Shown here piece after piece: positions 5,801-7,223 of a stretch of 7,223 nt of DNA. The notes beneath the pieces are model-generated. The model was given only the letters and a program-made list of their open reading frames with translations, searched no databases and was not told the origin of the DNA. Source of the DNA: Verrucomicrobiota bacterium (GTDB taxonomy: Bacteria; Verrucomicrobiota; Verrucomicrobiia; Limisphaerales; UBA9464). Location of the stretch: positions 1 through 7,223 of the forward strand of contig JANXMD010000163.1 in the NCBI GenBank assembly GCA_025354845.1, written 5' to 3'. Both the position numbers and the translations under genes were made by a program. Each line of letters opens with the position of its first letter. The first letter of the stretch is position 1.

Positions 5801-7218
5801 AGCGTCCACCAGCGCCGCGGCTCGTCGAGCAGCAGCTCGCGCACCAGAGCCTGTACCTCGGCGGCGCGCGGTTCCTGCAGTCGGCGGCACATCGCGAACG
5901 CGCCCACGAATGCCGCCGCCACGAGTCCGAAATAGACGCTGTACCGGTTCCAGTGCAAACCCAACGCAGTGCCTGAGCGATCACCGATTGCGTCGAGCAG
6001 CAGACCCCAGAGCACCGGCGAGAGGCCCAGCGTGATTTGCCACACCACCATGAAGAGCGCGAAGAAATGGGTCCGTCCCATGCGGGGAACGATCTGCATG
6101 GCGAGCCGATTGTTGGCAGCCGAGAACAGCGCATTGGTGAGCCCGAGCAAGAGCATCAAGGGAATCGCCACGCTCCATCCGGGCTGGATCCACCCGCCGG
6201 CGGCGAACATCCATCCGAGACCGATGAAGAATCCGAGGAACATGGTGACTCCCAGCATCGGCTTGCTGCCGAGGCGGTCGAGACGCGGTCCCGCGAGCCA
6301 GGGAGAGGCAAGTCCCCCGACGAACGACACCGACATAAAATAGAGAATGAGGTCCGCGCGCAGGCCCGCACCATCGCGCAGGTATTTCACGACGAACGTG
6401 GTGAGCCCGCCATACGCTAGCGACCAGGTGACATTGGCCCACAGCAGACGGCGAAACGGCGGATGCGCGGACAGCTCCAACCAGGGCACCGGCCCCTTCC
6501 CGCCGTCGGCTTCCGGCGGCGGTGGTGCATCGGGAATCGCCTTCAGCACCGGCAGACTGATCGCACCCGCGATGGCGGCGGTGAGAAACACCACCGCAAA
6601 TTCCCACGGTTTGCCGTGATCCCCGAGCAGCCAACCGGAAAAGGCAAACGACAGCACGCTGGCCCCGTTCATGCAGAATTGATCGCGGGCGAAGTGGCGT
6701 CCTCGGGCGGGTGCCGGGATGAGTTCGGTGATCCACGGCAGCCAGGCGCAACTGGAGGCCCCGCGAGAAACGTTGAACAGGAACAGCAGCGACAGCACCA
6801 GAATCAGCCGCGTCACCGCATCGAGGAATTGGCACAGTGGCACCACCGCGATGAGGAAGATGGTCACCACCCGCAGCGACCAACCCCCGAGCACGAAGCG
6901 CCGGTAGCCGACCCGATTGACGAAACGGGCCGCAGGCAGCTGGGTGACCACCAGAAAGGGCATCATGCCCGCGAGCACGCCGAGGACGGTGGCGCTGGCG
7001 CCGAGCGACTTCGCGTAGAGCACCATCGGACTGCTCAACACCGGCTGAAACGACAGCGCGTTGAGTGCCGAAAACCAGTACAACGCCGCCAGTCCCGGCG
7101 GCAGATCCCCGGACGGCGGGGCGGAGTTGGGTTCCGACTTCTTCAAGCCGCCCAAACAGTGCGCCCGTCCCGCTGATTTGCCAGTCCCATCCCCAGCCCC
7201 GGACAGCCCCGTAACCAC
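5785..7218 (-). CDS. Major facilitator superfamily (MFS) transporter
   Basis: A 477-residue inner-membrane protein with about twelve hydrophobic segments. Approximate positions are 44-66, 73-93, 107-127, 134-152, 183-198, 204-222, 256-277, 288-308, 319-340, 347-363, 383-407 and 424-443. The central loop (223-255) is long, polar and proline-rich (DAPPPPEADGGKGPVPW), dividing the protein into two six-helix halves. Weak motif-A signatures follow TM2 (NRVGYRRFVLGG, 101-112) and TM8 (LDRLGSKPML, 313-322). The segment PAPARGRHFARDQF (168-181) before TM5 is the arginine-rich loop common in this type of MFS protein. Substrate is unknown. After TM12 there is a short charged tail with RELLLDEPRRWW. The GTG at 7218 is only five bases from the window edge and the first 40 residues are polar and unconserved. 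The true start may be a TTG at codon 22 or 25, or may lie outside the window. The gene converges on the Nif3 gene. Confidence 0.88.
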   Translation of the reverse strand: MVTGLSGAGDGTGKSAGRAHCLGGLKKSEPNSAPPSGDLPPGLAALYWFSALNALSFQPVLSSPMVLYAKSLGASATVLGVLAGMMPFLVVTQLPAARFVNRVGYRRFVLGGWSLRVVTIFLIAVVPLCQFLDAVTRLILVLSLLFLFNVSRGASSCAWLPWITELIPAPARGRHFARDQFCMNGASVLSFAFSGWLLGDHGKPWEFAVVFLTAAIAGAISLPVLKAIPDAPPPPEADGGKGPVPWLELSAHPPFRRLLWANVTWSLAYGGLTTFVVKYLRDGAGLRADLILYFMSVSFVGGLASPWLAGPRLDRLGSKPMLGVTMFLGFFIGLGWMFAAGGWIQPGWSVAIPLMLLLGLTNALFSAANNRLAMQIVPRMGRTHFFALFMVVWQITLGLSPVLWGLLLDAIGDRSGTALGLHWNRYSVYFGLVAAAFVGAFAMCRRLQEPRAAEVQALVRELLLDEPRRWWTLVTGR

Positions 7219-7223
7219 GTAGC

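Noticed and set aside
5981..6883. Alternative-frame minus-strand open frame inside the MFS gene
   Set aside because: Product lacks membrane segments and is Arg/His-rich, while the overlapping frame gives a clear twelve-helix transporter.

Overview
The window is a GC-rich, densely coded stretch of bacterial chromosome with six substantial genes plus the first codons of a seventh. None of the start codons I could place has a recognisable Shine-Dalgarno sequence, and two are GTG. GC-rich coding, SD-poor starts and gaps filled with short-period purine repeats fit a Verrucomicrobiota- or Planctomycetota-like organism, but this is an inference from style. There is no rRNA, tRNA or marker gene to settle it.

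Positions 1-4662 look like part of a cell-surface polysaccharide or glycan locus. On the minus strand, an M20 (ArgE/DapE-type) metallopeptidase (2514-1372) is followed after 62 bp by a GT4-type glycosyltransferase (1309-71). Fourteen bases later comes the start of another gene (56 to beyond the left edge) whose first 18 residues resemble the N-terminus of a polysaccharide flippase. Divergent from the peptidase, across a 123-bp gap, lies a second GT4 glycosyltransferase (2638-3780, plus). It converges, with only 15 bp between stops, on a GT2 glycosyltransferase (4662-3796, minus). The three transferases would add sugars to a lipid-linked or surface glycan, and the flippase-like gene would export it. 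The peptidase has no obvious glycan role and may be an ordinary amino-acid deacylase.

Positions 4663-7223 hold unrelated housekeeping-type genes: a Nif3/YbgI dinuclear-metal protein (4884-5657, plus) and a major facilitator superfamily transporter (7218-5785, minus) that converges on it and may continue past the right edge.

The most distinctive non-coding signal is in the gaps. Two of them (4663-4883 and 5658-5784) carry an inverted repeat whose arms are each built from two 8-bp direct repeats. The two elements share this layout but not their sequence. A third gap (1310-1371) carries a 7-bp tandem repeat, and a fourth (2515-2637) carries a partial echo of one 8-bp unit. I found no CRISPR array, transposase, defence system, RNA gene or other clearly new multi-gene system.
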